Shown: positions 16,604 through 26,041, counted from the first letter of the stretch. The stretch is 64,000 nucleotides of DNA from JAABRU01 sp050180235 (GCA_050180235.1 JBFXEJ010000005.1:61288-125287); one strand, 5' to 3'. The notes: generated by a model from the sequence alone, not told the origin. Program-made: numbers and translations.

Positions 16604-16747
16604 GCTATGGATAAATCCATAGGTTATTCATTATTCATTTTTCCTGAAAACCCGTGGATAAATCCGTTGTCAACAATGAAGGTTATAACCTATGGATTTA
16701 TCCATAGGTTAGCCCGCTTCCAAAACCTATGGATAAATCCATAGGTT
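16604..16747. repeat. CTATGGAT/ATCCATAG palindrome array, left half
   Basis: Three palindromes with arms AACCTATGGAT and ATCCATAGGTT around a two-base centre, at 16604-16625 (slightly truncated), 16687-16710 and 16724-16747, plus a half-type unit CGTGGATAAATCC at about 16653. Each contains TTATCCATA, one base from the consensus DnaA box. The array resumes after the IS remnant at 17538. Confidence 0.85.
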
Positions 16748-16782
16748 ATTCATTATTCATTCATTCATTTCATTTATTCATT

Positions 16783-17521
16783 AGACCTCTTTCAAAAATC
16801 ATTTCCTTTTGATTTCAGTTCAAAATTATAAATACCCGCGATCAGCCTGAATCTTAACTCAAACTTTTTTTCTGTTTCTGTATCTCTCTGAAAGTATTTT
16901 AAAAAATTTTGATTTTGCCGATAACATATTCTGTAAAAACTATCTGACCTGACAGCTTTTTGTTATTCCGCTTATCTTTCATGGAAAGCGGATTCTTTCT
17001 GCTCTTTTTCTTCGGCAGCAAACTGTTTTTATGTATTTCGGCAATACCCAAATATCCGCTGTCCGCAAAGACAGCAATTTTTTATCGGGCTCTCTGTAGC
17101 ATCGGCAGGTAAAGCTTCAATCCCGGTACTGCTCTTTGCCGCCTTTTTTTCTGTCAGGCAGTATGAAACCTTCCGATATGACGAGTATATCCTCTGTCTT
17201 TTTTATCAGTTTATAACAATTCGCCTCGCTCATCCCGTAATCAGCACCAAGATGGAAATACGTCCTGTATTCCCTGTTATATTCGAGCGTCATCAGAACC
17301 TGATCTTCGTAACTCAGTTTCAGCGGACGTCCGGATATTTTTTTTCTTTCATTTTCATGCGTTGCAACAGATTCAACCATTTTCCGGAATGCCGTTTTGC
17401 TGACGCCTGTCAGGCGTTTGAAATGCCCGTTGCTTTTGTCTTTTATTTCATCATATTTGCTCATTTTGTATTTTTATATCATTTCCTGTTTAATGTCAAT
17501 ATTTGCTTTTGAAAGAGGTCT
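16783..17521 (-). mobile_element. IS5-type insertion sequence remnant
   Basis: 739-bp element bounded by 15-bp perfect inverted repeats AGACCTCTTTCAAAA. Flanks ATT and GTT hint at a 3-bp target duplication with one change. It carries a broken transposase and interrupts the palindrome array between argH and argG. The MITE at 44013 has ends that also start AGACCTC. Confidence 0.85.
16800..17464 (-). pseudogene. IS5-family transposase, internally deleted and frameshifted
   Basis: The N-terminal 115 residues (HFKRLTGVSKTAFRKMV, RPLKLSYEDQVLMTLEYNRE, YGMSEANCYKLIKKTE) form the helix-turn-helix part of an IS5-group transposase and stop at 17117. Beyond the stop, other frames still read DATESPI, then FADSGYLGIAEIHKNS, then KKFELRLRLIAGIYNFELK, the conserved catalytic-to-C-terminal landmarks. 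A central deletion and several frameshifts remove the catalytic core, so the element cannot move itself. Confidence 0.8.
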
Positions 17522-17537
17522 GTTATTCATTTTCCTG

Positions 17538-17667
17538 AAAACCTGTGGATAAATCCATATCAACAATAATCTGTGAACAACCTATGGATTTATCCATAAT
17601 AAATAAATGAATAACCTATGGAATGAATGAGTAAATAATGAATAACCTATGGATTTATCCATAGGTT
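17538..17667. repeat. CTATGGAT/ATCCATAG palindrome array, right half
   Basis: Continues the array at 16604: TGTGGATAA at 17544-17552 is a perfect DnaA-box consensus (complement TTATCCACA). Further palindromes lie at about 17579-17598 (truncated right arm), 17613-17622 (half) and 17644-17667 (complete). The context CCTGAAAACC..GTGGATAAATCC is shared with the left half. Confidence 0.85.
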
Positions 17668-17674
17668 ATTATCT

Positions 17675-18886
17675 TTATCCTCTTTTCTGCCTGTTCATTT
17701 CCCGGATGCGGAGCCGGAGCGCATTGAGCCGGATAAACCCTTCTGCATCGCCCTGCCTGTAAACACTGTCATCCTCAAATGTGGCAAAATCCTCACTGTA
17801 AAGGGAATAATCCGATTTGCGTCCCAGCACCCGGCAGTTGCCTTTGTAAAGCTCCAGTTTCACAACACCGGATACGTTTTTCTGGGTTTCGTCAATCAGG
17901 GTCTGCATCAGTTCCCGCTCCGGAGTGAACCAGAATCCATTGTAAATCATTTCCGAATACCGGGGAATCAGGGAATCCCGCAGGTGCATGACTTCCCGAT
18001 CCAAAGTGATGGATTCCATAGCAATATGGGCAGCGCGCAGAATGGTTCCGCCCGGAGTTTCATAAACTCCGCGGGATTTCATGCCCACAAAGCGGTTTTC
18101 CACAACATCAGCCCGGCCAACTCCGTGTTTTCCGCCCAGCCGGTTGAGTTCTTTGAAAAGAACAGCGGGAGACATGCTTTTTCCGTTGATGGCAGTGGGA
18201 TTTCCCTGCTCAAAACGGATTTCAATATGTTCCGGATCATCCGGTGCATTTTTGGGAGAAACCGTAAGGGTGAAAATATCCTCAGGCGGAGAACTCCAGG
18301 GATCTTCCAGAATGCCGCCCTCATAACTGATATGCAGCATGTTCCGGTCTGTGCTGTAGGGCTTTTTGGGAGTGGAAGACACGGGAATGCCGTGCTTTTC
18401 CGCAAAGGCCATCAGCGCAGTCCGGGAAGTGAGATCCCAAATCCGCCAGGGCGCAATGATTTTGATGTCCGGTTTCAGGGCATAATAGCTCAGTTCAAAA
18501 CGCACCTGATCATTTCCCTTTCCGGTCGCGCCGTGACTGACCGCATCAGCCCCTTCCCTTTTTGCAATCTCAATCTGACGTTTCGCGATCAGAGGCCGGG
18601 CAATAGACGTACCCAGCAGATACTGGCTTTCGTAGATCACATTGGCCCGGAACGCGGGAAACACATAATCTCTGATGAATTCCTCTTTCAGATCATCAAT
18701 ATAGACTTTGGATGCACCGGTTTTCAGGGCTTTGGCCTCGACCGTATCCAGTTCCTCCTCCTGACCGATGTCAGCGGAAAAGGCAATCACTTCACAGTCA
18801 TATTTTTCGATCAGCCAGCGCAGGATAACCGATGTATCCAATCCGCCGGAATAGGCCAGCACCACTTTTTTGATTTTTTCAGACAT
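17675..18886 (-). CDS. argG: Argininosuccinate synthase
   Basis: Joins citrulline and aspartate with ATP to make argininosuccinate. 403 residues from ATG 18886, where the protein begins KIKKVVLAYSGGLDTSV with the ATP-binding SGGLDTS loop. Other landmarks are GATGKGNDQVRFE and EGGILEDPW. An in-frame extension to 18958 has no family match. It ends 8 bases from the last palindrome of the array. Confidence 0.98.
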   Translation of the reverse strand: MSEKIKKVVLAYSGGLDTSVILRWLIEKYDCEVIAFSADIGQEEELDTVEAKALKTGASKVYIDDLKEEFIRDYVFPAFRANVIYESQYLLGTSIARPLIAKRQIEIAKREGADAVSHGATGKGNDQVRFELSYYALKPDIKIIAPWRIWDLTSRTALMAFAEKHGIPVSSTPKKPYSTDRNMLHISYEGGILEDPWSSPPEDIFTLTVSPKNAPDDPEHIEIRFEQGNPTAINGKSMSPAVLFKELNRLGGKHGVGRADVVENRFVGMKSRGVYETPGGTILRAAHIAMESITLDREVMHLRDSLIPRYSEMIYNGFWFTPERELMQTLIDETQKNVSGVVKLELYKGNCRVLGRKSDYSLYSEDFATFEDDSVYRQGDAEGFIRLNALRLRIREMNRQKRG

Positions 18887-19794
18887 TGTTTTCTTACCCT
18901 GTTTAATTGAAATGACAAACCAAATGAGTCTGTGAACAAAAAAACATCGCTTCCGCAATGCCAGTTTCCCTCATCCGGACAGCGACGTTTTTCATAAAGT
19001 TGTATATGTATCAGTTAATGTCAGGCAGTGTCAATATTTTTTCAGAGAGTTATCTGCCTGGCAATCCTTTTCCGGCACTTTGATTCCATGCTGAGACATC
19101 TTTCCGTTCTCTTCCGGTATCCCAAAATTTTTCAGTTCTTCCGGATTTTCCCGGAATCTGTAAGAATACTCTTTTCTGTAAACAGAATATTCATCTGATT
19201 CTTTTGAATAAAGAATCTGTTCCGGATTTTTCTTTGTATGCAGTTACTGAAGAGATTCCATAAAGCATCCTGTGCTTCGGTATTGACGGGAATATTGGAT
19301 TATTGCAGAAAATCAGGGGTAATGTCAAGAGAAGTATGGGAAATTTACGGTAATAAGCAGGGTTTCATAATTTTTCGGGTACAAACTTTTCAGGGTATCG
19401 TTTTTTCCTGAAAAAATCTGATTTTTCTGATACACGAAATTTTTTGCTGACCTGCTTAAATGGTATATGCTGCCTGAAAAAGCCATTGACCTTTCTGTAT
19501 ATGGAAAGTGAATAATAATTTGTAAACATACAATATTTTCTGTTTCATAAGTTTTTGAATACCAATATGCCCGTCAGCACATGACCAATTTGGATTTTGG
19601 ATAATCGTGAAATTGCACTTTCTGCCGATATATCTCCTGTTGCCTGTAAATGGTCAATCTGTTATACAGACTTCAGGAAAATGTTTGTCCGAAAGAAAAA
19701 CCATAAGGGTTTCAGTCTGAAAAAAATTTTTAAATCTCCGGAAGACAGACATGTTCTGATTTTGCTTTGCACTTATCTGAAAAAGGACATTTCC
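18887..19794. other. Intergenic region between divergent argG and oxidoreductase genes
   Basis: About 900 bases with no convincing gene. It must hold the promoters of argG (minus) and the oxidoreductase (plus). It is AT-rich with poly-T tracts; no arginine-repressor operator, riboswitch or repeat family could be recognised with confidence. Confidence 0.5.
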
Positions 19795-21039
19795 ATGAAA
19801 TACGTGATTATCGGAAACGGTGCAGCCGGTCTTCATGCGGCAGAAAGCATTCGCTCTTTTGATGCAGAGGGTTCCATCACCATGACAGGGGATGAAACCA
19901 TGCTCCCTTACTGCCGTCCCATGATCAGCATGGTTCTGGAAGGTTCGGTACAGCCGGAAAAACTGCCCATACGCAATGCCCGGTTTTATGAAGATCTGAA
20001 CATCACAGCGGTTCTGGGGAAACGGGTCAGTGCCATTGACACAGAAAACCGGCAGATCTTTATCCCGGAAAACAGGGGCACAGATGTACGTGCCATCGGA
20101 TTTGACAGGCTGCTTATTGCCACCGGAGCAGATCCCCGGCCTGTGAAAGCTGAAGGGCTGGATTTGAAAAATATTTTTTATATGCGCAACCAGGCCCATG
20201 TCCGGGGGATGCTGGCAGAGCTGCCTTCAGTCCGGACAGCACTGGTTCTGGGTGGAGGATTGGTGGGTTTCAAGGCAGCTTACGGACTTCTGCGCCGGGG
20301 TATCCGTGTCACCATGCTCATACGCTCCGGTTATCCTCTGTCCATGCAGGCCGATGAGACTGCCGGGAAAATGATTCTGGCAGAACTGATCCGCCACGGA
20401 CTGGAGGTGCGTGCGGGAACCGGCGTAAGTGCTTTTGCAGGAGAAAAAAGTGTCCGATGCGCTCATCTTTCCGATGGCACGGAAATGCCCTGTGACATGG
20501 CCGTGATAGGAAAGGGTGTACTTCCGGCCCTGTCTTTTGTTCCCAGAGAGAAAATCGCAACAGATTTGGGTGTTTTGGTGAATGAACATATGGAAACAAA
20601 TATTCCCGGCATTTATGCTGCCGGAGACGTTGCGCAGTTTACTGACATTGCAAGGGGGATTTCATGGGTGAACGCGATCTGGCCGGAAGCCGTGAATCAG
20701 GGGCGTACAGCGGGGATGAATATGGCCGGAAGACCGGTATCATACAAAGGCAGTCTGGGGCGCAATGTAATCCGGATTTTCAGCACAGACATCATGACAG
20801 CCGGGATAGTAAATCCACCAAAAAATGAAGGTTATGAAGTTCTTGCAGACGTGAACCCGCGCAGGGGAACCTACAGAAAACTTGTCTTCCGGGGGGATTT
20901 GCTAACCGGTATGGTCATGGTCAATCACATTGAACAGGGTGGGCTGCTCATGTCCCTGATACAGAGCAGGCATCCGGTGATAATTGACAAAGAACAGCTT
21001 TTGGCCCCTTCGTTCAATTATTCCCGCATGCTGATTTGA
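19795..21039 (+). CDS. FAD-dependent NAD(P)H oxidoreductase (NirB-N / rubredoxin-reductase type)
   Basis: 414 residues from ATG 19795, which has AAGGA nine bases upstream and starts the dinucleotide fold at once (KYVIIGNGAAGLHAAESIR). A second Rossmann fold for NAD(P) is TALVLGGGLVGFKAAYGL. The FAD closing motif is NIPGIYAAGDVAQF. No Cys-x-x-Cys redox pair and no rubredoxin or siroheme domain is present, so electrons pass to a separate acceptor. Longer in-frame readings upstream lack support. Family members in anaerobes serve rubredoxin, nitrite or sulfur reduction; the partner is unknown. Confidence 0.88.
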   Translation: MKYVIIGNGAAGLHAAESIRSFDAEGSITMTGDETMLPYCRPMISMVLEGSVQPEKLPIRNARFYEDLNITAVLGKRVSAIDTENRQIFIPENRGTDVRAIGFDRLLIATGADPRPVKAEGLDLKNIFYMRNQAHVRGMLAELPSVRTALVLGGGLVGFKAAYGLLRRGIRVTMLIRSGYPLSMQADETAGKMILAELIRHGLEVRAGTGVSAFAGEKSVRCAHLSDGTEMPCDMAVIGKGVLPALSFVPREKIATDLGVLVNEHMETNIPGIYAAGDVAQFTDIARGISWVNAIWPEAVNQGRTAGMNMAGRPVSYKGSLGRNVIRIFSTDIMTAGIVNPPKNEGYEVLADVNPRRGTYRKLVFRGDLLTGMVMVNHIEQGGLLMSLIQSRHPVIIDKEQLLAPSFNYSRMLI

Positions 21040-21055
21040 GGAGATAGCTGCTTTT

Positions 21056-21180
21056 ATAACAATTCTCCATTGATTTTATACAATGCGGAATGCAATCCGG
21101 AGGAGTGCAAAAATTAAGCGGAGCGGTTTTTTGCACACGCACAACGGTGAAAAAACTTAAAATCAATGGCGATTTGGTAT
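21056..21180. mobile_element. MITE family B, copy 2
   Basis: About 125 bp with ends ATAACAATTCTCCATTGATTT and, reversed, AAATCAATGGCGATTTGGTAT (each given as its outer part). The core hairpin TGCAAAAA...TTTTTTGCA is the same as in copy 1. It lies between two converging genes and touches the stop codon of the HAD-NadD gene. Confidence 0.75.
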
Positions 21181-22235
21181 CATTTGCACTGAGCAGGTTT
21201 CAAACCTGTACTGACATGAGCAGCACTTCCCCCCATTTCCGCTTCTCTGTACAAGCCTTTTTCCATTATAAATTTCCTCACAGGCTCCGGCACAAGTCCT
21301 TCAATGGATTCATTGTGCCGGATTTTTTCCCGCACCAGACTTGCGCTGACATCCGGAGTCTGAGCTTCTTTCAAAATTATGTGCGGAGGTTCTGACAGAA
21401 AACCCCGGTAATTTTCCGTGCTGTATCCGGGCCGGGGAATGATGATGAATTTCACCAGCCGGGAAAGTTCCTGTGCATATTTCCATTTCCGGTCAAAATC
21501 CAGCAGGCAGTCCGAGCCGATGACCATGTGGAAATCATACAGATTCCGGTAATCCGGGTCATCTAGGAGCCGGGAAAAGGTCAGCCATGTTTCTCCGGAG
21601 AGCCGGTGGTCAATTTCATATCCGAAATAACGGATGCGCTCTGATTCCGCCATCCGTATCATACGGATACGGTCGGTGGCATAATCTTTATGTTTTTCAA
21701 ATGGATGCCGGAATGCGGGCATAAACCAGACCTGCCGGATGTCTTGCAGAAAATGCAGAACAGTCTCCGCCATTTTTATATGCCCTGCGGTAAGGGGATT
21801 GAAGGAACCTCCAATAACTGCCACTTTGCTTTTCTTCTCCGGACAGGAATTTGCATAATATTTGGCAAAAGGGGTTTCAAAAAATCTGCCATAGACAGGA
21901 GAATCATCCAGATGAAGTTCAATGCCGTGCTTTTTGCAGTATTCAGCTTTGGTGCGGTTCCATACATCCTCATCCATATTTGGTTTGCCATTGATATAGG
22001 TCAGTTGGGTTCCATATTCCTTATGGTGGGAGGTGATGGAAAAAAAATGGGTCCAGTGCAGACCCAGGTCTTCACGCAGATGCCTTTCCAGTTCCGGGCA
22101 GTGCTCAGAGCCGGTCAGAATATGGACTTCATGACCGTTTTCCACCAGCAGCCCGGTCAGGCGGGAAAAAAAGGAGGCATTCGCATCCGCAACGCCGTGA
22201 ACATCAATTCCGATTCTGAGAGGTTTTTTTTTCAT
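21180..22235 (-). CDS. nadD: HAD-like hydrolase fused to nicotinate-nucleotide adenylyltransferase
   Basis: 351 residues from ATG 22235. Residues 1-135 look like a HAD/5'-nucleotidase-type domain (RIGIDVHGVADANASFF with Asp11, HILTGSEH, HLDDSP with Asp110/111). Residues 137-345 are NadD-like: VIGGSFNPLTAGHIKMAE (nucleotidyl-transfer motif), VWFMPAFRHPFEKHK, VIGSDCLLDFDRKW, and VSASLVREKI in place of ISSTxIR. NadD adenylates nicotinate mononucleotide in NAD synthesis; the attached hydrolase might trim a phosphorylated pyridine or nucleotide compound, but this is inference. In the HAD part the second Asp of the usual DxD is His (DVHG). The last residues abut a MITE. Confidence 0.85.
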   Translation of the reverse strand: MKKKPLRIGIDVHGVADANASFFSRLTGLLVENGHEVHILTGSEHCPELERHLREDLGLHWTHFFSITSHHKEYGTQLTYINGKPNMDEDVWNRTKAEYCKKHGIELHLDDSPVYGRFFETPFAKYYANSCPEKKSKVAVIGGSFNPLTAGHIKMAETVLHFLQDIRQVWFMPAFRHPFEKHKDYATDRIRMIRMAESERIRYFGYEIDHRLSGETWLTFSRLLDDPDYRNLYDFHMVIGSDCLLDFDRKWKYAQELSRLVKFIIIPRPGYSTENYRGFLSEPPHIILKEAQTPDVSASLVREKIRHNESIEGLVPEPVRKFIMEKGLYREAEMGGSAAHVSTGLKPAQCK

Positions 22236-22864
22236 GGTTTTCCTGCAAAGGTAGAACAGGCTTCCAGCCTGTTTATGATAAAAAATGTAAAACAAACTTC
22301 CAGTTTGTTTATGAACAGCAGAAAAAACTGGAAGTTTGTTCTGATTTTTATTTCAGATAAGCTCTACTATACAGTAAACATTTTTTTTCACAAGTGCGTT
22401 TGACTTAAGATGTCAGGCAGAAAATCTTCCCACAGAGATTTTTTGGGAAAAACAAAAAAACTCTCTGTGTCCTCTGTGGGAAACCTCTGTGTTCTCTGTG
22501 GGAAACTTCGGCAGATTGGGCAAATAAAAACGGGGATAGGGAATTTTCTGTTGAATTTTTTCCGGATTTAAGAGTAAAAGAAAAAAACGCGGAATTTTTC
22601 CGGAACAGGAGCAGTTTTTGGTTCCGGCAGCTTCATCTGCCGCGAAGGCGCAAAGACGCAAAGTTTCACAAAGGATAAATTGCAGCCAGCTTTTTGCACC
22701 GCTGTCATACCGGAGAAAGCCGGTATCCGGAATATGCTGAAAAAACTGGATTCCGGCTTTCGCCGGAATGACGAAAAAAATGAAATTGAATCAGTCTGTA
22801 TCCATCTTACAGTGAATCCAATTCACTGTCAAATTTTATATAAAAGGAGTATTTACAGAATATT
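22236..22864. other. Repeat-filled intergenic region upstream of the ACP gene
   Basis: Holds CTTCCAGC inverted repeats of family A (22245-22345), a tandem CTCTGTGGGAAAC iteration (about 22460-22507), a GCAAAGACGCAAAGTTTCAC common repeat (about 22650), and a REP-type hairpin (next entry). No gene is seen; the promoter of the ACP gene is probably just before 22840. Confidence 0.5.
22703..22773. repeat. REP-like hairpin GTCATACCGG/CCGGAATGAC (family D), copy 1
   Basis: 71-bp imperfect palindrome starting GTCATACCGGAGAAAGCC and ending TTTCGCCGGAATGAC. Other copies: 25889-25948, 27743-27811, 46316-46385, 59076-59148. Confidence 0.85.
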
Positions 22865-23125
22865 ATGGACTTGACACGGGAAGAGACAGAAAAAAAACTG
22901 ATGCGGATTTTTGAACAGAATTTTGAGATTGAAAATCCGAAACCTGATGATGACCTGAGAAGTGAATATGAATTCGACAGCATTGATGCCATAGAACTGC
23001 TGGTGGAAATTGAGAAAATGCTGGGTTTTCCTCTGGAGCAGGAAGAAAAAAAACAGGCTATGGGCGTCAGAACCATCAACGACATCTGTGATTATATTGA
23101 ATCAGTCAAAGCCGCAAGGGCCTGA
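22865..23125 (+). CDS. Acyl carrier protein
   Basis: 86 residues, with the phosphopantetheine attachment Ser39 in EFDSIDAIELL. The flanking helix pattern and length fit ACPs. AAGGAG lies 15 bases before the ATG, a long spacing. A ketoacyl synthase gene follows 17 bases on. The pair is separate from any visible fatty-acid operon, so the carrier probably serves a specialised acyl product rather than bulk lipid synthesis; the product is unknown. Confidence 0.92.
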   Translation: MDLTREETEKKLMRIFEQNFEIENPKPDDDLRSEYEFDSIDAIELLVEIEKMLGFPLEQEEKKQAMGVRTINDICDYIESVKAARA

Positions 23126-23142
23126 CACATACAGGAGCATAA

Positions 23143-24381
23143 ATGGAAAGAAGAGTTGTTATTACAGCAGGATCGGCCATCACTCCCATCGGTCATGCAA
23201 AGAAAGATATTGTCCAAAGCCTGGAAAAGGGCATTTCCGGGGTCAGGCCCCTGAAACCGGACGGGCTGCTGTCCGCGTATATTCATTCCCGCGTATTCGG
23301 TACAGTGGATTATCCAATAGAATACGATTTTAAGCGAAGCCACAGGAAAACAATGGGGCCGGTGGCCTATTACGCGTGTCAGGTGGTAAAGGAAGTGCTG
23401 GAAGCCTCCGGTCTGGATCAGGAATTCATCACTTCCGGCAGACTTGGTGTGGCCTTTGGTTCCACACATGGCAGTCCCACAGTTCAGAGAAGCATTTACA
23501 AAAATTTCTTCAGCGGAGAGGCAGAGCAGTTTTCCAGTGTCAGTGCAGTGGATTATCTGAGATCAATGGTGCATACCACAGCCGTAAATATCACCAAAAT
23601 GTTTGGCATTACCGGACGGGTGATAGCCTCTTCCACTGCCTGCACCACCAGCAGCCAGTCTGTGGGTTTTGGTTACGAATCGGTGAAATTCGGAATGCAG
23701 GATGCCATGATCTGCGGCGGTGCGGATGAATATGATACCACCACGGTCGCTGTTTTTGACAATCTGCTTGCCTGTTCCACCGCATTCAATGACACACCCC
23801 ACCTGACCCCCAGACCCTTTGATGCAAAGCGGGACGGACTGGTCGTAGGCGAAGGCGGCGGTGCAGTGCTGCTGGAGGAATATGAATTTGCCAAAAAGCG
23901 GGGAGCCAATATCATCGGTGAAATCATCGGGTTTTCCTGCAACAACAACGGCGGGGATATGATACTGCCCAATGCGGATGGCATCAAAGCCACTCTTCGC
24001 CTCGCTTTGGAAAATGCGGGAATTTCATCTGATGATGTGGATTTCATCAGCGCACACGCGACCGGAACCAAGATGGGAGATGTGATCGAGGCGCAGGCCA
24101 TTGGCAGCATTTACGGGGACAAACCTTATGTTACGGGCCTGAAAAGCTATATGGGCCATACTATGGGAACCTGCGGGGTGATTGAAATACTGCTCAGTCT
24201 GTATATGATGGAAAAAGGTTTTATCGCGCCTACTCTGAATCTGGAAGAAATTGACAAAAGGTGCGCGATGATCCGCCATGTCACAAAACTTCGGGAATCG
24301 CCCATACGCATAGCCGCTGTGCAGAATTTTGCATTCGGAGGAGTGAATACCTGCCTGATTGTTAAAAAATTTACAGACTGA
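23143..24381 (+). CDS. Beta-ketoacyl-ACP synthase (KAS I/II family)
   Basis: Condenses acyl groups with malonyl-ACP. 412 residues, the FabF/FabB length. Catalytic triad: Cys167 in SSTACTTSSQSVG, His in SAHATGTKMGD (about 304), His in KSYMGHTMGTCG (about 341). The C-terminus is FAFGGVNTCLIVKK. AGGAG precedes the ATG. Co-transcribed with the ACP gene at 22865. Confidence 0.93.
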   Translation: MERRVVITAGSAITPIGHAKKDIVQSLEKGISGVRPLKPDGLLSAYIHSRVFGTVDYPIEYDFKRSHRKTMGPVAYYACQVVKEVLEASGLDQEFITSGRLGVAFGSTHGSPTVQRSIYKNFFSGEAEQFSSVSAVDYLRSMVHTTAVNITKMFGITGRVIASSTACTTSSQSVGFGYESVKFGMQDAMICGGADEYDTTTVAVFDNLLACSTAFNDTPHLTPRPFDAKRDGLVVGEGGGAVLLEEYEFAKKRGANIIGEIIGFSCNNNGGDMILPNADGIKATLRLALENAGISSDDVDFISAHATGTKMGDVIEAQAIGSIYGDKPYVTGLKSYMGHTMGTCGVIEILLSLYMMEKGFIAPTLNLEEIDKRCAMIRHVTKLRESPIRIAAVQNFAFGGVNTCLIVKKFTD

Positions 24382-24599
24382 ATTTTACGTTGTCATGTTA
24401 GCTGAATCTGTCAATATCATATTTCCGACGAATATGGCGTTCATGAATCAGATTCAATATTTTTTTCGTATTCGCCTTTTGGGGAAGTGTATTTGCCAAA
24501 ACAAATTTAATATCACCGCAGGAAAGCAAAGGAACATGCTCTATGTTTCTGATTTTCTTTCCGTGCCTTACCATCCTCTCCGTTCCGGATCAGTACATC

Positions 24600-24741
24600 T
24601 AAGGCGATTTTCATGAAAAAATGTACCATCATTGCAGGGTGGGCACGGCTTTTTGTACACACCGTTTCAGCAGGACGGCGGGCACAAAAAGCCGTGCCCG
24701 CCCTACGAAAAACGGTATAATCATTAATGGAAATCACCTAA
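24600..24741. mobile_element. MITE family E1, copy 1
   Basis: Ends GGCGATTTTC and AAATCACC in inverted orientation, flanked on both sides by TAA (3-bp target duplication). Inside is a long hairpin with arms of about 29 bp (GGGTGGGCACGGCTTTTTGT and its complement) that folds almost completely. A 35-codon frame starting KKCTIIAGWARLF runs through it but is a by-product of the hairpin. Confidence 0.8.
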
Positions 24742-25053
24742 GTGTATAACTTCAGGGCATTTTCCCATCCCTGCCCCTCCCTCCGGGGGAGGGGAATTTC
24801 AGAATCAACCGATTTGACCCACTGCCGAAAATTGAAAGAAAAAACCTGAATTTCAGGACATATATCAGTAGACTGAACCGTAAAACAGTCTGTTTTTCAA
24901 AGAACGAAACCATACATGACAATGTTATCGGAATGTATATCAGCCGATATTATTTTCAGACGGGTTGCTGTTCCGATCAGCGGATTTGACCCACTGTACT
25001 AATTGGTATTATCTCCGATCTGCGGCCTTCCCCAAATTATCTTCTGAAAAAAA

Positions 25054-25195
25054 TAAGGTGATTTCCATGAAAAAATGTACCATCATTGCAGGGTGGGCAC
25101 GGCTTTTTGTGCCCGCCGTTTCAGCAGGACAGCGGGCACAGAAAGCCGTGCCCACCCTACGAAAAACGGTATAATCATTAATGGAAATCACCTAA
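25054..25195. mobile_element. MITE family E1, copy 2
   Basis: Same organisation as the copy at 24600, ends GGTGATTTCC / GGAAATCACC with flanking TAA on both sides. Confidence 0.8.
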
Positions 25196-25519
25196 AGACT
25201 TTCAGATGGTTCGGGAAATCTTGCAGTTGTAAAAAAAGAGTTGCGGGAGTTCCGCCTTTATTCAAATCAGGCCGGCAGATATTATGGATTATTTTTTTTC
25301 CTTGACTTATTCAATAACGACTGTATAATAATGGATTTGATTTTTTAAAGGGAATAGGAAAATCCATTTTAACTGTGTCAAGTAACTGATTTGGATTACC
25401 TGGCATGAAAACTGCGTTCCGCACACTCATTTTTTATGCTTTATGACAAAAAACGAATAAAAACTGCTTGCCGCGGACGCTTCGCAACCGGCAGCGGACG
25501 GCAGATTGAAAGGCATTCA

Positions 25520-25852
25520 ATGCTATCTGTTTCATATTCAGATATAAAAAAAACCGGAATTCTTTTGGCCGGAAAACTCAGACGTTTTTTCTGGCTGAAA
25601 CTTTATCCTGAAAAAGCGGAAAAGCTGATTTCAAAACGCAAAGGAGTTTGCCATCAGTGTGCAAACTGCTGCCGTATAGTATATCGGTGTCCGTTCCTCA
25701 CAAAAGACAATCTTTGCAGTGTTTATCACGCAGCCGTCAGACCCGATGCCTGTGCCATGTTTCCAATTGATGAACGGGACATTCTGGATGTTTATATTTC
25801 ATCAGGATTCCGATGCGGCTATTATTTTGAGCACCGAAACGGTGAAAAATAA
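25520..25852 (+). CDS. YkgJ-type CxxCxxCC cysteine-cluster protein
   Basis: 110 residues from ATG 25520 (AAAGG upstream). The cluster CHQCANCCRIVYRCPFL, followed by LCSVYHAAVRPDACAMFP and a last Cys in FRCGYYF, is the zinc/iron-chelating CxCxxCC domain pattern. No function is established for most of the family; some members are linked to metal-dependent modification. It stands alone. Confidence 0.85.
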   Translation: MLSVSYSDIKKTGILLAGKLRRFFWLKLYPEKAEKLISKRKGVCHQCANCCRIVYRCPFLTKDNLCSVYHAAVRPDACAMFPIDERDILDVYISSGFRCGYYFEHRNGEK

Positions 25853-25888
25853 CTTTTTGACAGTGCGTAAGTCCTTTTACGCAGCACC

Positions 25889-25948
25889 GTCATACCGGCG
25901 AAAGTCAGTATCCTCAAACACTGGAATCCTGCTTACGCCGGAATGACG
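25889..25948. repeat. REP-like hairpin family D, copy 2
   Basis: GTCATACCGGCGAAAGTC ... CTTACGCCGGAATGACG, just downstream of the CxxCxxCC gene. Confidence 0.8.
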
Positions 25949-26041
25949 GGTTAAAAAAATAACCTCCTGATTTCTGAAAAATATGCGGAAGGTGCGTCAG
26001 CAAATTCTCCGCATAGTCCCTCCCTCAGATTCCTCTGTTTT

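Larger units (their letters stand above)
24382..25519. other. Gene-free stretch with two family E elements
   Basis: About 1.1 kb between the ketoacyl synthase and the CxxCxxCC protein. Contains two copies of the GGTGATTT element (24600-24741 and 25054-25195), a CCCCTCC/GGAGGGG repeat at about 24775 and a second GATTTGACCCACTG motif near 24980. No supportable gene. Confidence 0.5.

Noticed and set aside
16604..17667. CRISPR array
   Set aside because: Units are palindromes with variable spacing of a few to tens of bases and no unique spacers; no cas genes.
16604..17667. Chromosomal replication origin
   Set aside because: DnaA-like boxes are present but there is no dnaA, dnaN, parAB or gidA nearby and no AT-rich unwinding element pattern; kept only as a finding.
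17984..18910. 308-codon frame opposite argG
   Set aside because: Antisense shadow of a complete argG.
24613..24720. Short frame KKCTIIAGWARLFV found in three places
   Set aside because: It is the forward reading of the family E1 hairpin; repetition comes from the element, not from a conserved protein.
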